Shown: positions 1 through 8,289, numbered from the stretch's first letter. The stretch is DNA of 64,000 bases from JADFWK01 sp035527895 (GCA_035527895.1 DATKZQ010000199.1:1-64000); one strand, 5' to 3'. The notes: generated by a model from the letters alone, not told the origin. Program-made: numbers and translations.

Positions 1-138
1 GAAACAAAACGTCCAACCCCTTCTTCTGCTTTCTGTATTCGCCTACCAACTTCTGCTCCTTTTCAATTTTGTGAACGGAAGACCTGCATCTCATGTAAAA
101 TACATAACAGATGGAGTATAATAATGACCACCCCTCAG

Positions 139-927
139 TTATTTAGTATAAAAACTCTGGATCCCCTCAGGGGATATGGTTAATACAGATATTGGGCCAC
201 CAATGCCAGCATCTCCAGCGGTAGCTGGTTGTGGAAGAACTCGCACTCTAAAGTTGCTGAGGCGATATAGCTCTCTTGCAATATTAATCCAAAATCGTAA
301 GAACTCACCCCTTGCAGCTAAACTGGAAGGAAATGGAAATCTGAAGCCTGTTGAATTTTGTATGTTGTTCAAAATAGGATTAAGCTGATCATACAAAATA
401 GCGAATACTGAAAAATCTCCATTCCTTGTGGGAATAGGAAAATTATTACCAGTATATATTTGAGGTGGGTGATCTTCATGTACCCTTAATTCTCGAATTG
501 GGGGATCTTCTCCTGGAACCAAATTAATCGTGCCATTGCCAAACTTAAAATGGAAATGACCATTATGAATGTGGTAGAAAGCAGGGCCTCGAACACCGTC
601 TTTTTCGTCAAACCCACCAACATGAATTCCCATTCTATCGTTTATAGGACCACCAAATTCATTATTGAGCCTGTCAACTAAAGTCTCTGCCATATTCAAA
701 AGAGTCATTCCGTTTGTCACGTCATTTTGAACAAAACCTTGAAGCCATGTATCAGCTGCTGTTCCATTTACAGAACCTCTGCCCCATATGGACAAACCAG
801 CATTAATTTGAGGTACAGGAAGTAATTTTTGGGCGCCAACATAAACGCGACCATCAGGAAAAGTAACGGCGGAATCTGCTGCCATAGCAACACCGTATGT
901 TGAAACTTCTGTCATTACCAGTGTCAT
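139..927 (-). CDS. Proteasome/HslV-like Ntn hydrolase, cassette-borne
   Basis: The protein (262 aa) looks like an N-terminal-nucleophile peptidase of the proteasome beta/HslV type. I chose the start at 927 because an AGGAG box lies 7 bases upstream; an in-frame ATG at 975 would add 16 residues without this box. Removing Met gives Thr1 (TLVMTEV), and counting from it puts Asp at 17 (AADS) and Lys at 33 (GAQK), the spacing of the proteasome catalytic Thr1/Asp17/Lys33. The remaining ~150 residues have no motif I recognise and are longer than HslV (~175 aa in all). No HslU-like ATPase partner is seen nearby. It is the first gene of the minus-strand array of small cassette-like genes. The fold call is inference from the N-terminal 50 residues; substrate unknown. 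Confidence 0.6.
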   Translation of the reverse strand: MTLVMTEVSTYGVAMAADSAVTFPDGRVYVGAQKLLPVPQINAGLSIWGRGSVNGTAADTWLQGFVQNDVTNGMTLLNMAETLVDRLNNEFGGPINDRMGIHVGGFDEKDGVRGPAFYHIHNGHFHFKFGNGTINLVPGEDPPIRELRVHEDHPPQIYTGNNFPIPTRNGDFSVFAILYDQLNPILNNIQNSTGFRFPFPSSLAARGEFLRFWINIARELYRLSNFRVRVLPQPATAGDAGIGGPISVLTISPEGIQSFYTK

Positions 928-1310
928 TTTTCCACTCCTATATACAGGTATAACGCGCTGCGAGATAAGCTGCACCCCTGGGCTCGGCAGATGCTTTTCT
1001 TACATCTGACGTGCCAATGGGGCGGAGCGAAGCGGAGTCCCGCCTGCAAGACGGGATGTCAGCTTCATTGAGCGGATAGACGGCGCTCCGCGCTGAATAG
1101 ACGCGAGATGAACAATCTCGCAGCACGATAGGCGGCGGTCCTTTTACCTGATTCTGCCTTCTTCCTTGTTATTCCGCTCAACACTTTTATTCCGCACTAG
1201 CTGAGCGGGGCGCTTCGAGCGAAATCTGTTTGAGCATGGATCGCATGGCGCGGCAAAACATCCGGATTCGGCTTCACCACCGGGCGGCGCGGAGCGCCGC
1301 CTATCGGATT
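928..1310. other. Non-coding stretch with GC-rich hairpin
   Basis: No convincing gene. It carries several short GC-rich inverted repeats, the clearest at 1283-1301 (ggcggcgc, three-base loop gga, gcgccgcc, a perfect 8-bp stem). Short reading frames here lack ribosome sites and look like noise. Probably spacer DNA or a decayed cassette between the first two genes. Confidence 0.5.
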
Positions 1311-1371
1311 GGGTAACCGGCGGGAATGTAGCGCCAGCGGAATTACCGTCAGCTTGACCCAAATGTTAGCA
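1311..1371 (-). other. attC-like site (weak)
   Basis: Outer boxes GGGTAAC (1311-1317) and GTTAGCA (1365-1371) flank complementary segments (ttgggt/acccaa and ggtaa/ttacc). It lies directly 3' of the next minus-strand gene, which is where an integron cassette recombination site is expected. The fit to RYYYAAC is imperfect, so this call rests partly on the better sites further along the array. Confidence 0.35.
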
Positions 1372-1378
1372 GCTCTTT

Positions 1379-1720
1379 CTATTTCAACCGATATAAGCCC
1401 ACGTTCGGATTACCTGGTGCTACCAAATCTGTACCGTCCTTTAGCATTACCTTCAACGAGGATGAGTCGAGGAACACTATTTCGATGTCAGGGAGCATCT
1501 CGGCAGCATCTGACACAACGCTGGCAGCGGCATAGTATTTGCCCGACCCTTGCCCTGGCGTTCCGCGTTCTTTGATAAGCTGGTCTCTTATCTGTGATGG
1601 CAATTTTTCCAGAATTTGATGCGCGGTTAGATAAGAGCGACCGTATCGAGGATCATTCAGGGTCCTCTTCAATACGGCTTTCACTTCTTCCTTAATATCG
1701 GTTGGCATAAGCTTAGGCAT
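1379..1720 (-). CDS. Hypothetical cassette protein, 113 aa
   Basis: I do not recognise the family. The start is set by a strong AAGGAGG box 5 bases before ATG. The N-terminal half is predicted helical (DIKEEVKAVLKRTL, then a HQILEKLPSQIRDQL-like helix), the C-terminal half looks like beta strands (IEIVFLDSSSLKVML). No signal peptide or membrane segment. It sits alone between two attC-like sites, as a single-gene cassette would. A small-molecule or nucleic-acid binding role is possible but not shown by any motif. Confidence 0.6.
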   Translation of the reverse strand: MPKLMPTDIKEEVKAVLKRTLNDPRYGRSYLTAHQILEKLPSQIRDQLIKERGTPGQGSGKYYAAASVVSDAAEMLPDIEIVFLDSSSLKVMLKDGTDLVAPGNPNVGLYRLK

Positions 1721-1772
1721 GGTATCCTCCTTTGAATCACGCTGCCTTCGTATCGACCCTTGCGACGTTCTT

Positions 1773-1815
1773 CAGCCGCAGCAATAAGCTGTCGGCTGCA
1801 AGAGCCATGTTAGGT
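1773..1815 (-). other. attC-like site
   Basis: The arms cagccg (1773-1778) and cggctg (1792-1797) are complementary, followed by GTTAGGT (1809-1815). The inner segment gctgtcggctgcaagagcc recurs almost exactly at the site near 6650, showing that two sites of this array are related. It lies 3' of the HNH gene. Confidence 0.45.
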
Positions 1816-1825
1816 TTAAGGGTAT

Positions 1826-2824
1826 CTATTGACTAATTGACTTCGCTTCAAGATCAAGTATTTCTCGACTGTTTACGTTGAAAAAATGTCCACGCCTGAT
1901 ATTTCTCTGCTCGCCTGAGAAATTTCTGGCTAAAGAAACTCTATAGCTTGCCCAATTGAAGAGCGAGACCTGGGAGACAATGGATTTTCTGTCTGCCGCC
2001 CAATTTACGGTGACTATATGCCCAAGGCGTCTCCTGCCTTCGACTGGTTCATCTCCCAAGATTGGATTATCATCGACGCTCACAAAAGGATAGTCAGCCT
2101 TCTTGCCATAACGAATAAAGCTTCTCGATGGGTCAAAGGATTGATGTAAAAGAAAATCCCTACCTTCCCAGTAGCCAAGGTAATTAAAAGCTATTTTTGC
2201 CACAGTTCGAAAAATGGCACTATCTATCAAAGTATCTACTTTACAAAGCCAATCCTCTTTTGGATTTTCTGATGGACCTGCCTCACCCTGATATTCAAAT
2301 TTAATCGCTTTTTCAGATAGAACCCGACGTGCGGTATCAACATCAATACCAAAAGCTCTAATGGCTCTTGGGTGTTTCATATCAAATTCATTTTTATCTA
2401 GGTAACTTTTGTGTGGAATCTGATCTAATAGATAGTATTCGTACTCTGACGGTTCATTTTTCAAGAAACCGATTTGAGGCACAGGTTTTATCACGACTTT
2501 ATCCTGTTCTTTAGAATATTCCCGATAAGCATAAGCTCCTTTACATTCGCCTTCTGCGATCTTGATTATCATCCTGCTTTGCTTACCAAGGGATTTGAAT
2601 TCTTTCGGGCTTTTCAACGCAAATTCGAACCTAGATGCCCCCTCAAGCGTATCTCTGGCCATAACGATTTCAAGGTTGTCTCCGAAGTACTGATTGCAGT
2701 CGTCACACACTACATTCGCTAAGGTGAAATTGTTTGTAAACAAGCCAAAGGATTGAGGCATGACATGTTCAACTTTGGTAAATGCGGAGAGGGGTTTGTC
2801 CTCAACACAATAAACGCATTTCAT
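1826..2824 (-). CDS. HNH endonuclease-like protein
   Basis: The N-terminus has a zinc-containing HNH nuclease arrangement: Cys3-x2-Cys6, Glu19-His20 followed by MP (KVEHVMPQ), and Cys40-x2-Cys43-Asn44 (VCDDCN). HNH proteins of this layout cut DNA with a beta-beta-alpha-metal site. The other ~280 residues have no domain I can name and may be a target-sensing region. No DNA methylase lies in the same cassette, so a classical restriction pair is unlikely; phage defence is a reasonable inference given the neighbours. The gene is flanked on both sides by attC-like sites. Its own ribosome site is poor. Confidence 0.75.
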   Translation of the reverse strand: MKCVYCVEDKPLSAFTKVEHVMPQSFGLFTNNFTLANVVCDDCNQYFGDNLEIVMARDTLEGASRFEFALKSPKEFKSLGKQSRMIIKIAEGECKGAYAYREYSKEQDKVVIKPVPQIGFLKNEPSEYEYYLLDQIPHKSYLDKNEFDMKHPRAIRAFGIDVDTARRVLSEKAIKFEYQGEAGPSENPKEDWLCKVDTLIDSAIFRTVAKIAFNYLGYWEGRDFLLHQSFDPSRSFIRYGKKADYPFVSVDDNPILGDEPVEGRRRLGHIVTVNWAADRKSIVSQVSLFNWASYRVSLARNFSGEQRNIRRGHFFNVNSREILDLEAKSISQ

Positions 2825-2856
2825 TCGGATTAACCCACTTAAACAAGATTATTGAA

Positions 2857-2946
2857 ACCTAACGCCCAGGGTAACCAGCCGCGCCAGTGACCGTGCCCCT
2901 AAGGCCGCCGAGCTCCTCGCGGTCTGGTTGACTCTGTCGTTAGGCT
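2857..2946 (-). other. attC recombination site
   Basis: This is the cleanest cassette site. ACCTAAC (2857-2863) matches RYYYAAC and GTTAGGC (2939-2945) matches GTTRRRY. Inside them aaccag-gccgc and gcggt-ctggtt form complementary arms around a variable central stem. Length about 90 bp. It is placed 3' of the following minus-strand gene, as in mobile integron cassettes. Confidence 0.7.
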
Positions 2947-2977
2947 TAAAATATATTTCATTTCTGCCTGTTACATC

Positions 2978-3493
2978 TCACTGAGGCCTTTTTATATGAA
3001 ATAAGCTAGGCAATCTAGCCTCGACACGCATTCTTAGATTTTCATCCTTTTCTAGGTCGGCGAGAAATTTGTCTACAGCATCGTAAAAATCTCGTATGAA
3101 TAGATCCACACCCAAAACCACTAGGTCAGGATGTTTCGCTGGATCGTAAAAGTGGTTAAGGCAGTTTGGCTTGTATACAATTTTCTTGCATTTGTTTTTT
3201 CTACTCAAGTCAGACTCAGCCCCATACGTATGAACGATGCCACATCTTGCGCCATATAAGTCTTCTTCAGCGTATTGATATGGCTGTCCAAAGTCAGTTG
3301 TCATATATTTTTCAACCCAATTTTTGAAATCAAGCCTTTCAACCTTTTGCTTTCCCTGTGGCATAGACAAGAACGCCATTGCATCCACAGCACAATAAGT
3401 CAGAAGTACAGCTCCAGTTGGTGCATTATTTTTCAAACAAACATGAATATCATTGCCAATGCAATCAGCTATAACTTCTTTGAATAAATCCAT
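2978..3493 (-). CDS. HEPN-like protein, 171 aa
   Basis: Mostly helical soluble protein. It carries R83-CGIV-H88 (GARCGIVHTY), an Rx4H motif at the position where HEPN-fold ribonucleases have their catalytic Arg/His pair; the preceding DLYGARCG is a common lead-in in such proteins. HEPN proteins often act as RNases in toxin-antitoxin and abortive-infection systems. No partner nucleotidyltransferase is present in this cassette. The assignment is motif-based and could be wrong, as Rx4H is short. It is a single-gene cassette between two attC-like sites. Confidence 0.5.
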   Translation of the reverse strand: MDLFKEVIADCIGNDIHVCLKNNAPTGAVLLTYCAVDAMAFLSMPQGKQKVERLDFKNWVEKYMTTDFGQPYQYAEEDLYGARCGIVHTYGAESDLSRKNKCKKIVYKPNCLNHFYDPAKHPDLVVLGVDLFIRDFYDAVDKFLADLEKDENLRMRVEARLPSLFHIKRPQ

Positions 3494-3699
3494 TAATCAT
3501 TTGCCCTCAACAGACAACACATTAGCATTCATGTCACAAAAGGCAATTAATATGCAGAAGAAATTCTACATATTCAGATGTTTTTGAGTTTCTACAGAAT
3601 CTCGATGAAGAAACCCTTTCCCCTCAAACAACAAAACCCCACCTCTCTATGTGAGAAATAGGGGTCTTGATATTCAGTTCATGGCACCCTCGTTTTCTG

Positions 3700-3763
3700 C
3701 GACAACCAACGTCGCAAATCAGCCGGCGCGACTAGTGATCGGCTGCATTTGCTTTGTTATGTG
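3700..3763 (-). other. attC-like site
   Basis: The arms gcaaatcagccg (3714-3725) and cggctgcatttgc (3740-3752) are complementary except for one extra C on the right arm, the extrahelical base typical of attC. Outer boxes are degenerate (acaaccaac on the left, ttgttatgt on the right). It abuts the stop of the next gene. Confidence 0.6.
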
Positions 3764-4471
3764 CTATGTTTCCGATTCGGGATCGAACACATTCCATCCA
3801 AGGTATTTGCTTACAGTATCATATGTATAATCGAGTGACCCCACTTCTGATAGCCCCTTACGCATGCAGTCAGACATGATGTGATGAAGAAAGAAATCGA
3901 GGCCATTTCCATCATGCTCAGAGAATTGAGTTTGTTTGTAAGGGCTTGACCATGTTTTAGAACCTTTAAGAGAATAAAACCCAACAAATCTCTTTGAATC
4001 CTCAAACAGTGATAAATCAGGATTCATAGGATCAACAACCAAGACAAAATACCCGGAAGCCATACCGTCGGCTCCAAACATTCCATGTCGTTTAGATTCA
4101 ACGTCTATAAGGGCATTAAAGTGTTTACTAAGCCGTTTCAAATCATATTGGCTCTTGCACTCAACTACTTCAGATACGGACTCGCAGCAAACAATAACTG
4201 ATGAATCTTCATTTACAGCCAGCCGAGGGAAGGTATTTTTATCATAAACAAGGATATCTATTTGAGGGCTTATTTCATTTTGATTATTTGCTATTTGCCC
4301 AGTACCAACTGCAAAAGTTGAGGGCATATAATCTGTTAGTGTACGACGTATGACATGCTCTATTGACGTCCCTTTGATGACAGAATTGTCTGAACCAACT
4401 CTTGCACGATCAGTCTGTGCAACCAAAGAATCACACAATCTTTTCAGATGTTCAGTCCAGAATCGATCCAT
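3764..4471 (-). CDS. DUF6602-like PD-(D/E)XK nuclease-fold protein
   Basis: A 235-aa soluble protein with the order of motifs seen in a family of predicted restriction-endonuclease-like proteins: G34-T-S-x-E38 in an early helix, D72 in QIDILVYD, and E104-C-K106 in VVECKS. These three elements resemble the E / D / ExK metal-binding core of PD-(D/E)XK nucleases. The similarity to the DUF6602 family (early GTS..E helix, VGTG, then QxDIxxYD) is from memory. A nuclease activity is inferred, not shown. Flanked by attC-like sites; single-gene cassette. Confidence 0.6.
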   Translation of the reverse strand: MDRFWTEHLKRLCDSLVAQTDRARVGSDNSVIKGTSIEHVIRRTLTDYMPSTFAVGTGQIANNQNEISPQIDILVYDKNTFPRLAVNEDSSVIVCCESVSEVVECKSQYDLKRLSKHFNALIDVESKRHGMFGADGMASGYFVLVVDPMNPDLSLFEDSKRFVGFYSLKGSKTWSSPYKQTQFSEHDGNGLDFFLHHIMSDCMRKGLSEVGSLDYTYDTVSKYLGWNVFDPESET

Positions 4472-4507
4472 ATCAATTATCTCGTCTAATCTGCTAAAAG
4501 TCTTCGC

Positions 4508-4564
4508 ACATAACGCAGAAATAACCCGCCGCTGTAAGCGGTCGGGTTGAGTGGGTGGTTAGAG
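4508..4564 (-). other. attC recombination site
   Basis: ACATAAC (4508-4514) and GTTAGAG (4558-4564) bracket arms aacccgccgc (4523-4532) and gcggtcgggtt (4538-4548), which pair with a single unpaired T. Length 57 bp, close to the classic short attC. Confidence 0.7.
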
Positions 4565-4574
4565 AAATTACCTT

Positions 4575-4895
4575 TTAATTTGGAGATTTAAAGATGAATC
4601 CAATAATCATTATTATTGTTGCAACGATAGCCATAATTGCTGCTATCCATGCTGCTTTTTTTGCCGAACGCGCATCATCTCGCGCTGATAAAGCAATAAA
4701 ATTAGCTTCTCGGGCAACTCTGATGCTTTCTGATTCTCGGTCTTCTTGCCGAGATAAAACATCTTCAGATTTGGAGGACTCCAATTGACGAAGCCATTCT
4801 TGGGCGTGTGCCCGTTTAGTCTTGTTGCTCCAAAGATTGGCGTTGAGATGCTCACGAACTTTTTCTTCCCCAAGCTCTTCACATTTTTGGAACAT
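4575..4895 (-). CDS. Small coiled-coil membrane protein, 106 aa
   Basis: The N-terminal ~35 residues (EELGEEKVREHL, then WLRQLE) resemble a small helical module found at the start of many short bacterial membrane proteins of unknown role. A long charged helix follows, then one hydrophobic segment (about residues 83-103, AAWIAAIMAIVATIIMIIG) anchoring the C-terminus. No catalytic motif. Such single-span proteins are frequent cargo of integron cassettes. The function is unknown. It is bounded by attC sites on both sides. Confidence 0.6.
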   Translation of the reverse strand: MFQKCEELGEEKVREHLNANLWSNKTKRAHAQEWLRQLESSKSEDVLSRQEDRESESIRVAREANFIALSARDDARSAKKAAWIAAIMAIVATIIMIIGFIFKSPN

Positions 4896-4926
4896 CTCAT
4901 CTTAAGATATAGTCATAATCTTTTAC

Positions 4927-4997
4927 CCCTAACGCTGAGTTGAGACGCGGGAAACGCGCCAGCGTTTTCCCGTCGATACTCAAACGATTTGTTATAG
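4927..4997 (-). other. attC recombination site
   Basis: CCCTAAC (4927-4933) and GTTATAG (4991-4997) enclose long complementary arms: tgagacgcgggaaa on the left and tttcccgtcgatactca on the right, with extra bases on the right arm. It touches the stop codon of the following gene. Confidence 0.65.
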
Positions 4998-6059
4998 TTA
5001 AAGTTTTTCTGGGCAAACCAGCTCGCCATTAACATCCAATATCTCATGTAAAACCAATCCAAAATAATTAACGAATCTTTTCAAAATAATATCGATTAAA
5101 TGATCGAATTGGGATTCCTTATCAACGATAAAGGAATACTGTAAATTATCAGTTTGAACTGGGTATCCGTACAACGCACCTCTCGGATCTTTCTCCCTTG
5201 AATAAAGGATGGAATTACGAGTGTTTAAAATAGTGGTTGTCAAAGTCATATTTTTGAACTGCAAGCATTTAGTCCAAATGGTTTGTAGGGCTTCTATTTG
5301 CTTTGTTATTACTTGAGCAAGATGAGTATATTTGATAATTCGAGACGAACCGATTATATCGGGCTCCTTATTTTTAGCATGCTCTGTTATGTTATTAACA
5401 GATCCCTCAAGACAAAATAGAAACTCGCAATGGCCATTTCTATATATTGAGATTTTATGACCGTCACCTTCCTCCAAATTTTTTGTTTTAATGTTTGTTA
5501 TTCCATTTTCATCAGGTCGAGTATCATATGCATTTAGTTGGGGGTTCCAGAAGCCATCACCTGGTAGATGAATACTGTTTAGAGTCTCTATTATGGCATC
5601 ATCCAAGGGATGTATAGAGTCGTTATCAACGCGTAATGGTGTTAAGCTTGCCACAACCCAAATTTGAGATTTCGAAAAAGAAACCCAGGAATCATAAATC
5701 TTTTCTAGATACTGGGAATTATCAATTGGTTTGAATGAAAGAACACCGCGTTCAAGTTGTTCAGAAACCCATTTTTCATGTTCTTCTTTAAGTTGATGCA
5801 GTTTTGAAGAGGGCCATGAGTCAGGTAATTTGTCTATTTCGGAATGGTGGTTTGGACAAAGTAACATCAGGTTGGAATAGTCATCTCTTTTAGATAACAG
5901 CAGTGCGTCATTTCCTCTGGGGCCTTCTCTAGTGCGGCTAACAATATGGGCAATTTCTCCGATGGTTTCGACCGAACCATCAGGAGATAGTTCAATCTTA
6001 CAAATCGCGCACCTGTTAGCAGAACGTCCCCACAATAATTTAATATCTTTAATGCGCAT
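4998..6059 (-). CDS. HNH endonuclease-like protein with unknown C-terminal domain
   Basis: Residues ~10-80 form an HNH zinc-finger nuclease: C17-x2-C20 (CAICK), E35-I-A-H38 (GEIAHIVS), then N63-LMLLC68-PNHH (His71/His72). The sequence GNDALLLSKRDDYSNL between them is the usual loop of this HNH subgroup. Residues ~110-353 have no recognisable domain and may bind a ligand or the target. It differs from the HNH gene at the left of the array in motif layout, so the two are not a recent duplication. Single-gene cassette; defence role inferred from company, not shown. Confidence 0.75.
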   Translation of the reverse strand: MRIKDIKLLWGRSANRCAICKIELSPDGSVETIGEIAHIVSRTREGPRGNDALLLSKRDDYSNLMLLCPNHHSEIDKLPDSWPSSKLHQLKEEHEKWVSEQLERGVLSFKPIDNSQYLEKIYDSWVSFSKSQIWVVASLTPLRVDNDSIHPLDDAIIETLNSIHLPGDGFWNPQLNAYDTRPDENGITNIKTKNLEEGDGHKISIYRNGHCEFLFCLEGSVNNITEHAKNKEPDIIGSSRIIKYTHLAQVITKQIEALQTIWTKCLQFKNMTLTTTILNTRNSILYSREKDPRGALYGYPVQTDNLQYSFIVDKESQFDHLIDIILKRFVNYFGLVLHEILDVNGELVCPEKL

Positions 6060-6075
6060 GTGGAATAATTCCTTA

Positions 6076-6135
6076 ATATAACGAAAAACTCAGCCGCGCT
6101 GTTTCTTTGGCGTCGGCTGAAGTGGATGGTTAGGA
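6076..6135 (-). other. attC-like site
   Basis: Arms actcagccgcgc (6088-6099) and gcgtcggctgaagt (6110-6123) pair with extra bases on the right arm. GTTAGGA (6129-6135) is the inner-end box; the left box (atataac) is degenerate. The right box overlaps the stop codon of the next gene. Confidence 0.6.
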
Positions 6136-6606
6136 AAAAAGAGATTGAAGAACCTGTATCGCCATGTGGAGCCACTTCCTTGGATCACTTGAAAAGCCAC
6201 TCTCTTCAAGCGTGCGAAGCTCCTGAAAACTCGGCTTCGCTTTTGCCTTTACCTCCGCCCAAGCCTTTGCAAACGACGGTTTAGATAGGTTGGATTTTAT
6301 GCCATCACTCCAACTGCGCCAGGTTGCGAAGCTCACCCGACCGTTCATTCTCAGAAACACCTGCTCATTAGACAAGTCTATGTACTGGAATAGATGGGGA
6401 AAAGCCTTCTTAAAATCGTCTTCACTTAACTCCGTCCCGAGGTGTGCTTCAACTGGAATCGCACGCGTCAACTCTCTGTACTCTCTGGAAAGGTCATCTT
6501 CAAAATCCGTTCTGGCTTGCTGGGTATTCTTGTGGACCTGCCAAGCGGCGATGAGTACCGCTATGGCTGTACCTATTGACCCAATCGCTGACCAATCGAA
6601 CTTCAT
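6130..6606 (-). CDS. Membrane-anchored protein, DUF4760-like, 158 aa
   Basis: An N-terminal hydrophobic helix (about residues 8-22, AIGSIGTAIAVLIAAW) is followed by a charged coiled segment and a helical cytoplasmic domain containing FQYIDLSNEQVFLRMNGRVS and TWRSW. This pattern (single span, then a xYxxLxNEQxFLRxxG element) resembles a family of small membrane proteins of unknown role that I remember as DUF4760. No enzymatic motif. Single-gene cassette between two attC-like sites. Confidence 0.55.
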   Translation of the reverse strand: MKFDWSAIGSIGTAIAVLIAAWQVHKNTQQARTDFEDDLSREYRELTRAIPVEAHLGTELSEDDFKKAFPHLFQYIDLSNEQVFLRMNGRVSFATWRSWSDGIKSNLSKPSFAKAWAEVKAKAKPSFQELRTLEESGFSSDPRKWLHMAIQVLQSLFS

Positions 6607-6621
6607 TGCCTCCCTCGCTAA

Positions 6622-6670
6622 AGCCTAATGCAGCGATTAGCTGTCGGCTGCAAGAGCCGTGTTAGCATGT
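6622..6670 (-). other. attC-like site
   Basis: Starts with GCCTAAT (6622-6628) and ends with GTTAGCA (around 6661-6667), with gcagc/gctgc arms inside. The core gctgtcggctgcaagagcc is nearly identical to the site at 1773-1815. Outer boxes fit the consensus only partly. Confidence 0.4.
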
Positions 6671-6690
6671 CGATCTGCTCCACTCTTAGG

Positions 6691-8109
6691 CTATCCACAA
6701 TTTGCTCTCACCTCCATGGCAAGGCGTGCTGCTGCGACTGTTGCCGGTACGTAATCGCCTCCGGCACCTCTGGCAACCTCCTTAACAACCTGAAGCTCTT
6801 TCGCCTCGCTTTCAAACTCCCAGTTCAGATGCACGCGAGAATTATTGCGTTCCCACCAGACTTCAGAAGGTGTGAACATAAGAAGGATATCTATCCTCGG
6901 CCGTAAGAGATCAACAGCGTAACCCAGGTATTGCAGTGCGCCTTCCAGGTCCTCCAAACGCCGAATTAGCGAGTCATAGTCCGTTTGAGGGTCAGGACCG
7001 CGGAACAGTTCTTCATCGAGTTCCTGTAAGAATATATCCACTACGGACGGCTCTTTTCTCAAGATCGGCTCCAAGTAGCCCCAAGGAGCACACGTGTAAT
7101 GGTTCGGATAGATCGAGACATTCCCGGAACGCCGCTGAACGACCACCCTGTCCTCCACATTACTATTATCCTTGGGAGGAAAGGTGATTGCCAAAACCGT
7201 AACCAATGGTCGCTTGCAATTCAAGAAGTTAAGCCTGTCGAATTCTACCTCACCGTTTGAGAGCCAATCCTCTAGCAGATCCAGGTACGCCATCTCACAA
7301 CAGCCAAAACAGTCCCTAAAAGGCCCTTCGCTGACCTCAATACGGGGCGTTTGGTCGTCTGATGGTGTGAGTAAATCAGCCAGATTGGTCACGAAGAAAG
7401 TCGGTGCAAAACTTGCGGTGCGGAATCGCGCGATATAATCACCACTTGCAATAGCTCTCACATCATCGAGCTTCTGCAGATTCTCTGTCGAGTGTTTAAT
7501 AATGCCATCATCGAACTCTTTACATTTCTCTTTTTCTCCGATCGCTTTCAAATCGAGGATAAGCGTACTCCTTGCTGGTACCACGAAAAGAGGCCATTTA
7601 TCATACGGTATGTGCCGCTTGTCCAAGGTGCCCCGGGCAGACTGCGTCAAATCATGGAAGAAGCCAGGAACATCAAGGTCATTTCTTGCTGATGGACCGT
7701 CCCACACTAGAGACGCTATATGAGCCGGGAATGGGAAAACCTTTCCGCTGTCCGCTGTGCTCCAATGAGACCATTCAACCCTTTCGGAGTGAGAACGTAC
7801 GACTACCTCGGCGATAACCGCCTCCTGATCGAATCTACAACGAAGTTCGGTTGCCAAATTATTCAGTTTATTAATCTCGGAGACACACCCCTTTGGATCA
7901 GACCATTTTTCACCTGACAAGTCCATGTGCACCTCTATAATCACAGAATCTTCGGGCTTGCCTTTGTAATACCCCTGGCAGTTGATGACCGTGTACTCGT
8001 CGATTCCCATTTGATTGGGGGCAAGTTGAATATCCTTAAGATTGATATCTCGGCCACTCATGGCCTTCGCCCCGACGAAGAAACGCACCGAAATCAAAAT
8101 CTTACTCAT
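6691..8109 (-). CDS. Hypothetical protein with possible degenerate Nudix-like region, 472 aa
   Basis: I cannot place this protein firmly. The segment around residues 340-375 (YTCAPWGYLEP, then FLQELDEELFRG) recalls the end of a Nudix box (xxELxEExG), but the key residues are incomplete, so catalysis by the Nudix mechanism is doubtful. The rest is a mix of strands and helices without membrane spans. Large for a cassette gene. It lies between an attC-like site on its 3' side and the long attC at 8162-8289. Similar 'STING-like' or sensor roles cannot be judged from sequence alone. Confidence 0.5.
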   Translation of the reverse strand: MSKILISVRFFVGAKAMSGRDINLKDIQLAPNQMGIDEYTVINCQGYYKGKPEDSVIIEVHMDLSGEKWSDPKGCVSEINKLNNLATELRCRFDQEAVIAEVVVRSHSERVEWSHWSTADSGKVFPFPAHIASLVWDGPSARNDLDVPGFFHDLTQSARGTLDKRHIPYDKWPLFVVPARSTLILDLKAIGEKEKCKEFDDGIIKHSTENLQKLDDVRAIASGDYIARFRTASFAPTFFVTNLADLLTPSDDQTPRIEVSEGPFRDCFGCCEMAYLDLLEDWLSNGEVEFDRLNFLNCKRPLVTVLAITFPPKDNSNVEDRVVVQRRSGNVSIYPNHYTCAPWGYLEPILRKEPSVVDIFLQELDEELFRGPDPQTDYDSLIRRLEDLEGALQYLGYAVDLLRPRIDILLMFTPSEVWWERNNSRVHLNWEFESEAKELQVVKEVARGAGGDYVPATVAAARLAMEVRANCG

Positions 8110-8161
8110 GCGGATGCTCCTTCTTTGCTTGGCCTCACTATTTGGGAGTTCCTATACGTCT

Positions 8162-8289
8162 GGCTAACGCCCACCATCACCAGTGGGCAGGGTTAATAGA
8201 GCGCTGTAAAATTGCAATCAAACAGAGTATTCGATAAGAGCTATTAACCGCCGCGACCCTGCCCATCTGCGTGAATGGTGTTGTTATGC
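8162..8289 (-). other. Long attC recombination site
   Basis: GGCTAAC (8162-8168) and GTTATGC (8283-8289) bracket an extended imperfect palindrome. The arm 8172-8199 (caccatc..tgggcagggttaatag) pairs with 8241-8280 (ctattaacc..accctgccca..gaatggtg), the right arm having extra loops. At 128 bp it is in the long class of attC sites. Its right box overlaps the stop of the next gene. Confidence 0.7.
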
